A model generated the notes under the pieces. It saw only the letters and a program-made list of their open reading frames with translations, made no database searches and was not told where the DNA came from. A stretch of 64,000 bases of DNA. Origin: Leadbetterella sp964563435 (GTDB taxonomy: Bacteria; Bacteroidota; Bacteroidia; Cytophagales; Spirosomataceae). The stretch covers positions 1 to 64,000 of the forward strand of contig CAZLXI010000006.1 of NCBI GenBank assembly GCA_964563435.1, in the 5' to 3' direction. Below, in pieces: positions 10,215 to 18,611 of the stretch. Positions within the stretch are counted from its first letter, which is position 1. Each line of letters begins with the position of its first letter. The position numbers and the translations under genes are program-made.

Positions 10215-10976
10215 ATGCATTATATTTTTGACGGAACTTATCCCGGCTTTCTGTGCTGTGTCTTTGATAGTTTTGCCCGGAAAGAGCCGGATATCATTCC
10301 ATTGCTTCCCGGAGATCAGCCGGCCGATCTCTTTAAAGCCAGCCGAACCGTCATCTCTGATATTGCGAGCGCAGAACGGGTACAAAAAGGCCTGAAGAAG
10401 CATTTTAATGCCTTAGCTTCACAGGATTTCTACAAAGTATTTTTATCGGAAGACCGGAAAGCTTGGGTCTCCTGCTTCCGGGTCATCCATCAGGTCTTTA
10501 CGGGAAATCCGGATGTTCTTCAGAACTTCGGGGATGAAGACGTGTTATACTTTTCCCAGACCCTCACAAAGGTAAATCGTGAACGCCACCGGATGAAAGC
10601 ATTTGTCCGGTTTCAAAAGAGCAGCGACGGGCTGTTCTTTTCTATAGTGGAACCCGATTTTGACGTTTTACCCCTTATAGCCGGTTTTTTCAGGAAGCGT
10701 TACGCAGATCAGCCCTGGCTGATATGGGACAACAAAAGAAAATATGGCCTTCATTACGATAAAAAAACGGTATCAGCCGTGCAATTATCTCCGGAAGAAA
10801 AAACGGCCTTATCCACTGATGTGACACTGACTCTGGACGAAAAAGACAAACATTTCCAGGAGCTATGGAAACAATACTTTCAAAGTACCAATATAGAAGC
10901 CCGTAAAAACTTAAAGCTCCATTTACGCCATGTGCCCAAAAGGTACTGGAAATACCTGACGGAAAAGCAGCCTTAG
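10215..10976 (+). CDS. Partner of the radical SAM protein (TIGR03915-like DNA-metabolism protein)
   Basis: A 253-residue soluble protein starting MHYIFDGTYPGFLCCVFDSF, which is typical of the family I know as TIGR03915 ('SAM-dependent DNA repair' domain). Other family landmarks are the RHRMKAFVRFQ segment (about residue 130), PLIAGFFRKRYADQPWLIWD (about 155-175) and the C-terminal RHVPKRYWKYLTEK. In many bacteria this domain is fused to a uracil-DNA-glycosylase-like domain. Here it stands alone and ends at about 250 residues. It begins 3 bp after the radical SAM gene, so joint action on nucleic acid or nucleotides is a reasonable inference. The chemistry is unknown. Confidence 0.85.
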   Translation: MHYIFDGTYPGFLCCVFDSFARKEPDIIPLLPGDQPADLFKASRTVISDIASAERVQKGLKKHFNALASQDFYKVFLSEDRKAWVSCFRVIHQVFTGNPDVLQNFGDEDVLYFSQTLTKVNRERHRMKAFVRFQKSSDGLFFSIVEPDFDVLPLIAGFFRKRYADQPWLIWDNKRKYGLHYDKKTVSAVQLSPEEKTALSTDVTLTLDEKDKHFQELWKQYFQSTNIEARKNLKLHLRHVPKRYWKYLTEKQP

Positions 10977-11041
10977 GTCAGGCCGGAACATTGCCATGTC
11001 AAAAAAATCTCCCTGACTGCCAAATAATCTTTCCTGACCGT

Positions 11042-11049
11042 TATATTTG
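11042..11049 (+). promoter_or_regulatory. Bacteroidota-type -7 box before second metal locus
   Basis: TATATTTG matches the TAnnTTTG -7 consensus and lies only 8 bp before the ATG at 11058, so the transcript would have a very short leader. I see no good -33 TTG at the usual distance. Confidence 0.4.
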
Positions 11050-11057
11050 CTGCAGAT

Positions 11058-11360
11058 ATGAAAATTCTTACGTTCATCCTGAGCTTAATGGTCATGACAC
11101 TGTCACTGGTGCCGTGCAGCGATGCTTTGAACGATTGTGAAGCTGCCGAAAATTCTCATACGCATAAAGAGGATCATAACGACTTCTGCACCCCGTTTTG
11201 TACCTGTTATTGCTGCGGGGCAAACGTGGTTCTGAGCGATTTCTCTTTTCATAAGGTTTCAGATCCTGTTTATATTCCCATCAACGGGAAAGTTAATTCT
11301 CACTATCCTTCCTTTATTCCCGGTTTCTACGGAAACATCTGGCAACCGCCTAAAATTTAA
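11058..11360 (+). CDS. Small exported Cys/His-rich protein with QPPKI tail (DUF6660-like)
   Basis: A 100-residue protein with a signal peptide (about residues 1-23). The mature part carries a likely metal-binding cluster: His at SHTHKEDH, followed by DFCTPFCTCYCCG, giving four or five Cys and three His within 25 residues (about 33-58). It ends GNIWQPPKI. I associate this pattern with DUF6660, a family of short proteins encoded beside CusA/CzcA genes in Bacteroidota, whose role is not established. The next gene is the CzcA-TolC fusion at 11651. The protein at 193-567 shares the tail but not the Cys cluster. I infer a periplasmic metal-binding accessory or chaperone for the pump. Confidence 0.8.
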   Translation: MKILTFILSLMVMTLSLVPCSDALNDCEAAENSHTHKEDHNDFCTPFCTCYCCGANVVLSDFSFHKVSDPVYIPINGKVNSHYPSFIPGFYGNIWQPPKI

Positions 11361-11650
11361 TTGCACGAAAAGAGGGTGCCGGAGTCTGCACGGTCCAATC
11401 TGACAGATCCGGTTTTCAGACTGAATTTAGCCCGTATGGGGCCTGAAGAAGGTCTGTGTACCCGAAGTTCACCCTTTTTGTTTCCATTTACAGATGGCTT
11501 ACAGCATCAACAGACAGTTTTCCTGCCTGTAAGAAGGTGTCTGAAAGTACTAATTCTTACAGCCCGGCCAGATGCCCGAAAAGTGGCGGTTCGCCGCTGC
11601 GGCAAAATGCAAGGCCTTATCAGTAAATTTTACATTAAACGGACAAGCAC
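11361..11650. other. 290-bp gap without a convincing gene
   Basis: This gap separates the small Cys/His-rich gene from its CzcA-TolC partner. It is open in one frame (98 residues from a TTG), but that reading is Arg/Pro-rich with no recognisable features and runs into the next gene. A GGCGGTTCGCCGC-like inverted sequence lies near 11585-11597. I see no clear promoter or terminator, so the flanking genes may still be one transcript. Confidence 0.4.
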
Positions 11651-14600
11651 GTGTTAAATTCCATTATCAGATTCAGTATAAAAAACAAGTTTATCATAGG
11701 CATGATGACGCTTGTATGGATAATATGGGGGGGCTGGAGTGCTACCAAATTGCCCATTGATGCAGTACCTGACATCACTAATAACCAGGTACAGATCTTT
11801 ACCAGCTGCCCTACCCTCGCTGGCCAGGAAGTGGAACAACTCGTTACATTTCCCATCGAACAAAGTATTGCCAATATTCCTGACATTGAAGAAATAAGAA
11901 GTATTTCCCGTTTCGGGTTATCGGTTATTACAGTAGTTTTCAAAGAAGAGGTAGATATTTATTTCGCCCGCCAACTCATCAGTGAGAAAGTTAAAGAAGC
12001 GGAAGAAAAAATACCCGCCGGTATCGGAAGACCGGAACTGGCTCCGGTGAGCACGGGATTGGGCGAAGTGTATCAGTACATCATTCACCCCCGAAAAGGA
12101 AGCGAGCATAAATACAATGCCAAAGATCTCCGGAGCATGCAGGACTGGATTGTGGCGCGCCAACTTAACGGAACTCCCGGTATTGCGGAAATCAACAGCT
12201 TCGGCGGGCAATTAAAGCAATATGAAGTAGCTGTAAACCCCGACCGCCTGAAAGCTATGGGAGTCAGCATCCCCGAGATTTATACGGCTCTCGAAAAAAA
12301 CAACCAGAACACCGGCGGGGCGTATATCGATAAACGTCCGAATGCCTATTTTATTCGTGGAGTGGGTCTGGTGACTTCCCTTGAAGATGTCAGAAACATT
12401 GCCGTAAAAACCACAGGGTCTGTGCCGGTATTTGTAAAAGACTTGGCCGATGTGCGTTTCGGAAGTGCCGTACGCTACGGGGCTTTAACCTATAACGGTG
12501 AAGTGGATGCCGTGGGCGGTGTGGTCATGATGCTTAAAGGTGAAAACAGTAATGAAGTGGTGAACCGCATCAAGAAAAAGCTTCCCGTCATTCAAAAGTC
12601 GCTGCCTGACGATGTGGTCATCGAACCCTATCTCGACAGAACCGACCTGGTGGGCCGGGCTATAAAAACCGTAGAGAAAAACCTCATTGAAGGGGCTCTG
12701 ATCGTTATTTTAGTATTGGTGCTTTTTCTGGGAAACCTTCGGGCAGGGTTGATCGTAGCCTCTGCCATTCCCCTGTCTTTGTTATTTGCGTTGGGGATGA
12801 TGAATGTTTTCGGGGTCAGCGCCAACCTCATGAGCCTGGGAGCCATTGACTTCGGACTGATCGTTGACGGCGCGGTCATTGTGGTGGAAGCCACCCTTCA
12901 TCATCTTCAGGTGCGGAGCAGGAATTGGGTATCAGCAGCGGGTAGAGACCGGGAGTTAACCGGTAATACCGCAGCGCGGGCCGGCAACGAAAGCGTTCTT
13001 CAGCTATCACAAGAGGAAATGGATCATGAAGTTTTCGAATCCGCTTCCCGGATCAGAAATAGTGCTGCTTTTGGCGAGATCATCATTCTGATCGTATACA
13101 TTCCTATTCTTACCCTTGCAGGAGTGGAAGGTAAAATGTTTACGCCTATGGCTAAAACGGTGGGCTTCGCCATTTTGGGAGCACTTATCCTGTCGATGAC
13201 CTATATCCCGATGATGTGCGCCCTGTTCCTGCCTAAAAAACCGGATCTGAAGAAAACCTTCAGCGACCGTATGATGGAATACTTCCATGCCCTTTATCAG
13301 CCTCTCCTGGAAAAAGCGATAAAAATAAAATATGCGGTAGTGGGATCGGCGGTTGCCCTGTTTGTCACAGCCCTGTTTTTCTTCAACCGCATGGGAGGAG
13401 AGTTTATTCCACAACTGCAGGAAGGGGACTACGCCTTCCACTGCATCCTGCCCCAGGGCAGCTCTCTCGAGCAAAGTATGGAAACTTCCATGCAGGCCTC
13501 GCGAATACTTAAAGGGTTTGATGAAGTAAGAATGGTAGTAGGAAAAACCGGTGCGGCAGAAGTACCTACCGATCCCATGCCCCCCGAAGCCACAGACCTG
13601 ATGATCATTCTGAAACCTGAAAAAGAATGGAAATCCAAAAAGAGCTATAGTGAGCTGGCCGATGATATGATGGAAAAGCTGGAAGTGATCCCGGGTGTAT
13701 TCTTTGAAAAAAACCAACCCATCCAGATGCGGTTCAACGAGTTGATGACGGGTATCCGCCAGGATGTAGCTGTAAAGATTTTCGGTGAAAATCTCGACTC
13801 CCTGATAACCTACGGAGATAAAGTAAGTGAAATTATCCGGGGTGTGGATGGAACCACTTCTCCTCAGGTGGAACGGATAGCCGGTTTGCCGCAAATCAGC
13901 ATTGAATATGACAGAACCCGGATCGCAAACTACGGCGTTACCATTCAGGATGTAAATGATGTGGTGAGTACCGCTTTTGCCGGTAAAACTGCCGGAGTGG
14001 TTTTTGAAAATGAACGAAGATTTGATTTAGTGGTGCGCTTAGATAGTACGCACAGAAGCAGCATTGAAGACGTAAATAATCTTATGATCCCGGCCAGCTC
14101 AGGTATCCAGATCCCCCTTTCACAGGTAGCCTCTATCAGCTATAAGTCAGGCCCTGCCCAGATCAGCCGTGAAGCGGGGAAACGCCGGATCGTGATCGGC
14201 TTTAACGTATCAGGCAGAGATGTGCAAAGCGTGGTGGAAGATATTCAGGAGCAGCTCGACGAAAAAGTAAAGCTGCCGCCCGGCTACTATTTCACTTACG
14301 GCGGCCAGTTTGAAAATCTTCAGAAAGCCAGCGCCCGGTTAATGCTTGCTGTACCGATAGCCCTGCTATTGATCTTTATACTGCTGTATTTCACTTTTAA
14401 CTCTGTGAAAGGAGCGGTTCTGATCTTCACTGCCATCCCCATGAGCGCCATAGGAGGCGTTTTTGCCCTGATGGCCCGGGGAATGCCGTTCAGCATCAGT
14501 GCCGGCATCGGGTTTATTGCATTATTCGGGGTAGCGGTGTTGAACGGGATCGTCCTGATCGGAACATTCAATCACCTCTATGAAGAATGGAAAAACAATA

Positions 14601-16093
14601 GATCCACGGCACCGGGTAATACCGATAAACATGGATCCGGTAAACCCGCTGATGAAACCGGCCTCTTCAAAAAAATAGTATTGGAAGGAACCCGGACCCG
14701 GCTTCGGCCCGTATTAATGACGGCCACCGTAGCTTCCCTGGGTTTTTTACCCATGGCTATAAGCACAAGTGCGGGAGCCGAAGTTCAGAAGCCGCTGGCC
14801 ACGGTAGTCATCGGAGGATTAATTTCAGCTACTTTGCTCACCTTATTCGTCTTACCGCTTTTATATCTGATTTTTAATTCAAAAACATACCTTCCGAAAA
14901 CAGGAATGAAAGCCCTCATCTTAACGGTTTTGTTTGGAATCACATTTCCCACCAACGGTCAAACCCGTATAACCATTGAACAGGCCGAAAAAACCGCATT
15001 AGCAGAGAACAAACAGCTCAGCATTAACACAGAAGAAATCAATGCAGCGGGATACGCGGTAAAAACGGCCACAGAAATCCCCAAAACGGGAGTTTTTGTT
15101 GAAAATGAAGATTTGAGGCCCTCCGACAATGCGGGTATCCTAAAAATCGGTATAAGCCAGAGCATTGCCTGGCCGGGACTATACAGCGCCCGCCGGAATT
15201 ACCTTAAGCAACAACTGAAAGCTGCGGAGCTTAACACAGAGGTGTTAAATGCGGTTATCCGGAAAGATGTAAGGAAAGCCTATTATCAACTTTGGTACCT
15301 CGAGGATAAAAAACGCTTATTCAACCGTCTCGACAGCCTGTATACCGATCTGTACCAGGCCGCTGAAGTACGTTTTCGTGCCGGAGATGCGGCATTGCTC
15401 GACAAAATAGCGGCGGAAGTAAAGCTCAAAGAACTTAAGGCCTTACGGGAACAGACCGCCGGCGAAATGAACATTCAGCAAAAGCAGCTCATGATGCTGT
15501 TAAATGTGGATGAGTGGCTCCTGCCCGTTGAAGAGCCGCTGATTAAACTGGAGCCGGGAAATCCTCAGGGGGCAATGCATCCTGTTCTGTCCGTCCAGGA
15601 ACAGAACGTACTCATTGCTGCTACAAATCTGGCTGTCCAGAAACAAAACAACATGCCGGAATTTTCAGGGCGGTTTTTTAGTCAACGCTTATGGGGAGCG
15701 GGCGACCCTTTTACCGGGTTTTCTGTGTCAGCTTCCTTCCCGGTTTTCGGCAAAGCAGCTTATAAAAGCCGTACCGATGTAGCCCGGGCCGGGCAAAAGG
15801 TACAGCAAGAAACCCTGGACTTCCGGATCCGGCAGTTTGAAACGGAGAAAGCCTCTGCCTTAACGGAAATTGAGAAAAACCGTTCATTGCTCAATTTTTA
15901 CGAGACCTCGGGCCTGAATCAGGCGGATCTGATCATCAGAACAGCCACATTGAGCTACCGGTCAGGAGAGATCAGCTTTGCTGAGATGAGTCAGTATTTA
16001 AGTCAGGCGATAGGTATTCGCCAGAATTACCTCGACGTCCTTAACCTTTATAACCAGTCGGTCATCCAACTCAATTATTTAAACAATAATTAA
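11651..16093 (+). CDS. czcA: Second CzcA-type RND pump fused to a TolC-like factor
   Basis: A 1480-residue fusion with the same plan as the protein at 648-4934: RND antiporter to about residue 1085, then an outer-membrane efflux domain. TM4 reads DFGLIVDGAVIVVE with D400, D406 and E413, again the Zn/Co/Cd/Ni pattern. It has two hydrophilic insertions absent from the paralogue, one after TM4 (about 420-455) and one before the last helices (about 980-1010). At the junction an internal Met (M1086) starts MKALILTVLFGITFPTNGQ, a complete signal-peptide look-alike with predicted cleavage at 1103/1104. The start is GTG at 11651, chosen because it gives MLNSIIRFS, identical to the paralogue. The adaptor gene starts 2 bp after the stop. 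Confidence 0.93.
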   Translation: MLNSIIRFSIKNKFIIGMMTLVWIIWGGWSATKLPIDAVPDITNNQVQIFTSCPTLAGQEVEQLVTFPIEQSIANIPDIEEIRSISRFGLSVITVVFKEEVDIYFARQLISEKVKEAEEKIPAGIGRPELAPVSTGLGEVYQYIIHPRKGSEHKYNAKDLRSMQDWIVARQLNGTPGIAEINSFGGQLKQYEVAVNPDRLKAMGVSIPEIYTALEKNNQNTGGAYIDKRPNAYFIRGVGLVTSLEDVRNIAVKTTGSVPVFVKDLADVRFGSAVRYGALTYNGEVDAVGGVVMMLKGENSNEVVNRIKKKLPVIQKSLPDDVVIEPYLDRTDLVGRAIKTVEKNLIEGALIVILVLVLFLGNLRAGLIVASAIPLSLLFALGMMNVFGVSANLMSLGAIDFGLIVDGAVIVVEATLHHLQVRSRNWVSAAGRDRELTGNTAARAGNESVLQLSQEEMDHEVFESASRIRNSAAFGEIIILIVYIPILTLAGVEGKMFTPMAKTVGFAILGALILSMTYIPMMCALFLPKKPDLKKTFSDRMMEYFHALYQPLLEKAIKIKYAVVGSAVALFVTALFFFNRMGGEFIPQLQEGDYAFHCILPQGSSLEQSMETSMQASRILKGFDEVRMVVGKTGAAEVPTDPMPPEATDLMIILKPEKEWKSKKSYSELADDMMEKLEVIPGVFFEKNQPIQMRFNELMTGIRQDVAVKIFGENLDSLITYGDKVSEIIRGVDGTTSPQVERIAGLPQISIEYDRTRIANYGVTIQDVNDVVSTAFAGKTAGVVFENERRFDLVVRLDSTHRSSIEDVNNLMIPASSGIQIPLSQVASISYKSGPAQISREAGKRRIVIGFNVSGRDVQSVVEDIQEQLDEKVKLPPGYYFTYGGQFENLQKASARLMLAVPIALLLIFILLYFTFNSVKGAVLIFTAIPMSAIGGVFALMARGMPFSISAGIGFIALFGVAVLNGIVLIGTFNHLYEEWKNNRSTAPGNTDKHGSGKPADETGLFKKIVLEGTRTRLRPVLMTATVASLGFLPMAISTSAGAEVQKPLATVVIGGLISATLLTLFVLPLLYLIFNSKTYLPKTGMKALILTVLFGITFPTNGQTRITIEQAEKTALAENKQLSINTEEINAAGYAVKTATEIPKTGVFVENEDLRPSDNAGILKIGISQSIAWPGLYSARRNYLKQQLKAAELNTEVLNAVIRKDVRKAYYQLWYLEDKKRLFNRLDSLYTDLYQAAEVRFRAGDAALLDKIAAEVKLKELKALREQTAGEMNIQQKQLMMLLNVDEWLLPVEEPLIKLEPGNPQGAMHPVLSVQEQNVLIAATNLAVQKQNNMPEFSGRFFSQRLWGAGDPFTGFSVSASFPVFGKAAYKSRTDVARAGQKVQQETLDFRIRQFETEKASALTEIEKNRSLLNFYETSGLNQADLIIRTATLSYRSGEISFAEMSQYLSQAIGIRQNYLDVLNLYNQSVIQLNYLNNN

Positions 16094-16095
16094 AA

Positions 16096-17337
16096 ATGAA
16101 AAGAACGATTTTAATCCTTGCGGGTATTATAACCCTGTGGGGCTGCAGACCATCAGCAGCCGATAAAAACGATAACGCTTCAGAGGAAACGCATAGCCAT
16201 GAAGAGGCGGTTTCCGTAACTTCTCTTACTCCGGAGCAATTCAATTCCGTAGGAATTATCCTGGGCTCCATGGAACAAAAGCAACTGACCTCCACCGTTC
16301 GGGCCAACGGATTGCTGCGGGTTCCCAATAACAATAAGGGCATAGCCACTGCCCTTTTCGGAGGGGTTATCAAAACCCTTCATGTAGAGATCGGCAGCTT
16401 TGTTCGTAAAGGACAGTTGATCGCTACTATTGCCAATCCACAGTTCATCCGGCTCCAGGAGGAGTATCTTACCATTAACAACCAGATCACTCTGGCAGAG
16501 CAGGATGTTCAACGCCAGCAGGAACTGGTGGAAGGAAATGCAGGTGCCCGGAAAAACCTTCAGACTGCCCTGTCTGAATTAAATACTCTCCGCACCCGGA
16601 GATCTTCCCTGCAGGAACAGATCAGGATGATGGGCATCAACCCGGATGAACTAGGCAACAATTCTTTAAAATCAGTCCTAGCCGTAACAAGCCCCGTTAC
16701 GGGAACCGTAAGTAATGTTTTCTCCAAGATCGGAAGCTATGCCGATGTCTCCTCGCCTATTGCTGAAATCGTAGACAACAGCTCGCTCCATCTTGATCTG
16801 CAGATTTTCGAAAAAGATCTTCCTGAAATGAAAGTGGGGCAGACCATTCATTTTACATTAACCAATAACCCTCGTGAAAGTTATACGGCCCGGGTATTTA
16901 ATATCGGCTCCTCATTCGAAAATGAAAGCAAGACAATAGCGGTTCATTGCAATGTCATTGGTAATAAAAAAGGGCTTATCGACGGCATGAATGTTTCGGC
17001 CATAGTAAGCCTGAATGACGTAACGGGCACGGCGGTTCTGAATGATGCCATCGTGGAAGCAGACGGCCGGTATTACATTTTTATACAAACTGACAAAAAA
17101 CCGGAACACGTTCATACCGAAGACGGACACGATCACGACCATGAGGATAGCGACAAACATGCGGCAGACGAGAAAGCTCTCCATTTTGAAAAAATAGAAG
17201 TGGTAAAAGGGGTTTCAGACATGGGGTATACGGCCATTACACCCGTCACTGACCTTCCCAAAGAAACCAAAGTGGTAATAAAGGGAGCATTTTTTATTCA
17301 TGCTAAAATGAGCAATAGCGGGGGGCATTCGCATTAA
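16096..17337 (+). CDS. czcB: CzcB-type adaptor lipoprotein with His-rich metal loop
   Basis: A 413-residue membrane-fusion protein for the pump at 11651-16093. The lipoprotein signal ends GIITLWGC (Cys17). Its layout is a lipoyl half (GGVIKTLHVEIGSFVRKGQ, about 89-107), a helical hairpin (about 115-180), the second lipoyl half (SPVTGTVSNVFSKIGSYAD), a beta-barrel, and a membrane-proximal domain. A His/Asp-rich insertion at about residues 337-355 (EHVHTEDGHDHDHEDSDKH) probably binds Zn or a related ion, and HSHEEA follows the lipobox. These metal-binding stretches are absent from the paralogue at 5051-6169, which suggests different metals or affinities. A long hairpin begins at its stop codon. 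Confidence 0.93.
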   Translation: MKRTILILAGIITLWGCRPSAADKNDNASEETHSHEEAVSVTSLTPEQFNSVGIILGSMEQKQLTSTVRANGLLRVPNNNKGIATALFGGVIKTLHVEIGSFVRKGQLIATIANPQFIRLQEEYLTINNQITLAEQDVQRQQELVEGNAGARKNLQTALSELNTLRTRRSSLQEQIRMMGINPDELGNNSLKSVLAVTSPVTGTVSNVFSKIGSYADVSSPIAEIVDNSSLHLDLQIFEKDLPEMKVGQTIHFTLTNNPRESYTARVFNIGSSFENESKTIAVHCNVIGNKKGLIDGMNVSAIVSLNDVTGTAVLNDAIVEADGRYYIFIQTDKKPEHVHTEDGHDHDHEDSDKHAADEKALHFEKIEVVKGVSDMGYTAITPVTDLPKETKVVIKGAFFIHAKMSNSGGHSH

Positions 17338-17380
17338 GCCCAAATTACGCATTATATTTTTTTACTGCGTAATTTGGGTT
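17337..17380 (+). terminator. Long hairpin at end of second czc operon
   Basis: A 12-bp perfect stem (17339-17350 with 17367-17378), extended by G-U and A-T pairs to the stop codon of czcB, with a 16-base A/T-rich loop. The U tract after the stem is weak (AAACTTTC), so this could terminate, attenuate or protect the czc mRNA. The loop itself contains a T run. Confidence 0.55.
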
Positions 17381-17421
17381 AAACTTTCTCTCCCTGCTGC
17401 AACATTGCTACAAAAATGAGT

Positions 17422-17446
17422 TAATTTTGCGAACTAATGACGCAAA
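17422..17446 (+). promoter_or_regulatory. -7 box overlapping an inverted repeat, upstream of NicO-like gene
   Basis: TAATTTTG (17422-17429) matches the TAnnTTTG -7 consensus. It overlaps an inverted repeat, TTTGCG (17426-17431) and CGCAAA (17441-17446), with a 9-bp spacer. The placement suits a repressor site, possibly for the Fur-family protein encoded two genes on. That assignment is inference. Confidence 0.4.
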
Positions 17447-17488
17447 CCCGTGTTTTTAAGTAAAAGACAAGACTGACATAACACTTCA

Positions 17489-18100
17489 ATGGAAATATTA
17501 ACCGGCGCTATAATCATCAGTTTACTTCATGCTGTCATTCCGAATCACTGGCTACCTATCATTGCCATCGGGCGTCAATATAAATGGAATATAAACGAGG
17601 TAACACAGGTTACCTTTTTTACTGCCTTTGCCCATATATTGAGTACATTGCTTATCGGTTGGGCTTTGGGACTGACCGGTCATAAGCTGGCGCACAATAT
17701 AGAGCATATTACCCATATTGCAGCCCCCGTAATTCTGATCATAATGGGCCTGGTGTATATTTACCGGCATTACCGGCATAAGCACTTTCACCTTCAGGGT
17801 GGACCGATAAGGGCCACCACCAAACGTAACATCATTATTTCACTTTCTGTGGCCATGTTTATGTCTCCCTGTATGGAGATCGAGGCTTTGTTTCTCATGG
17901 CAGGAATACAATCTATGGGTCTCTTAATGACCATTTCGCTGGTGTATGCGGTGGTCACTCTCATCGGGATGCTGTTGCTGGTACGGGTGGCTTATAAAGG
18001 CTTACTCAGATTGGATTCCCACAAGCTTGAGCACAATGCCGGAATTATTACCGGTGTAACCTTGATTTTAACGGGTTTAGCTTCTATTTTCATCCATTGA
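17489..18100 (+). CDS. Polytopic membrane protein, NicO/RcnA-like putative metal transporter
   Basis: A 203-residue protein with about six membrane segments. It begins with HAVIPNHWLPII (residues 14-25), which recalls the His-containing first helix of NicO/RcnA and UreH-like metal transporters. A hydrophilic RHYRHKHFH stretch sits near residues 92-100, and a membrane MSPCMEIEA motif near 128-136. It lies between a czc operon and a Fur-family regulator followed by a Zn/Cd ATPase, so a role in cation export or sensing is likely. The exact family is uncertain. It could also be a LysE/TauE-type exporter. The Fur gene starts 40 bp after the stop. Confidence 0.7.
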   Translation: MEILTGAIIISLLHAVIPNHWLPIIAIGRQYKWNINEVTQVTFFTAFAHILSTLLIGWALGLTGHKLAHNIEHITHIAAPVILIIMGLVYIYRHYRHKHFHLQGGPIRATTKRNIIISLSVAMFMSPCMEIEALFLMAGIQSMGLLMTISLVYAVVTLIGMLLLVRVAYKGLLRLDSHKLEHNAGIITGVTLILTGLASIFIH

Positions 18101-18140
18101 AAACTTAGCGGTGCGGAGCTTCCCCCGCTGATCCTGAACT

Positions 18141-18554
18141 ATGAATACAGAAAATAAGCTTCTGGACAAAAACACCAAACCTACAAGCATGCGTATTCTG
18201 GTGTATGATTTCCTGAGTAAGCAGGAAATAGCTCTGTCCCTATCCGAAATAGAGCATAATTTTGAGCATGCGGACAGGATCACCCTTTACCGCACCCTGA
18301 AAACCTTTGAAGAAAAGGGCATTGTGCACAGTATCCAGGAGAATCACACCACCCGGTACATGCTTTGTCATGACGGCTGCGATGAGCATACCCACAAAGA
18401 CTGGCACCTTCATTTTTACTGCAAGATCTGCAAGCAGACCACCTGCAAAGAAGATTTTACGTTTCCCTCCGGTATTCATCCGGATTTCAGGATAGATGAG
18501 ATCCGGCTTTTTGCCAGGGGAATTTGTGAGCACTGCATACAGGGTGACGCATAA
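18141..18554 (+). CDS. Fur-family metal-responsive transcriptional regulator
   Basis: A 137-residue Fur/Zur-type repressor. The N-terminal winged helix contains ALSLSEIEHNFEHADRITLYRTLKTFEEKGI (about 33-63), with the typical R-x-T-x-Y-R-x-L recognition region. The dimerisation domain holds His-rich DEHTHKDWHLHFYC and two Cys pairs, CKIC (about 94-97) and CEHC (near 130-133), for structural zinc. Metal identity cannot be fixed from the sequence, but its position between the NicO-like gene and a Zn/Cd-type ATPase suggests zinc or a similar ion. The palindrome at 18612-18626, just downstream, is a candidate operator. Confidence 0.88.
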   Translation: MNTENKLLDKNTKPTSMRILVYDFLSKQEIALSLSEIEHNFEHADRITLYRTLKTFEEKGIVHSIQENHTTRYMLCHDGCDEHTHKDWHLHFYCKICKQTTCKEDFTFPSGIHPDFRIDEIRLFARGICEHCIQGDA

Positions 18555-18611
18555 GTACTTTTTATTGTTTCTTCCGGACAACATGTTTAAAACATATCCC
18601 CGCCTGAACTT

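Noticed and set aside
11361..11657. 98-residue frame before the second czcA
   Set aside because: It needs a TTG start, is Arg/Pro-rich without pattern, and overlaps the next gene start.
13007..13894. 295-residue minus-strand frame inside the second czcA gene
   Set aside because: It is an antisense shadow of a well-supported RND domain.
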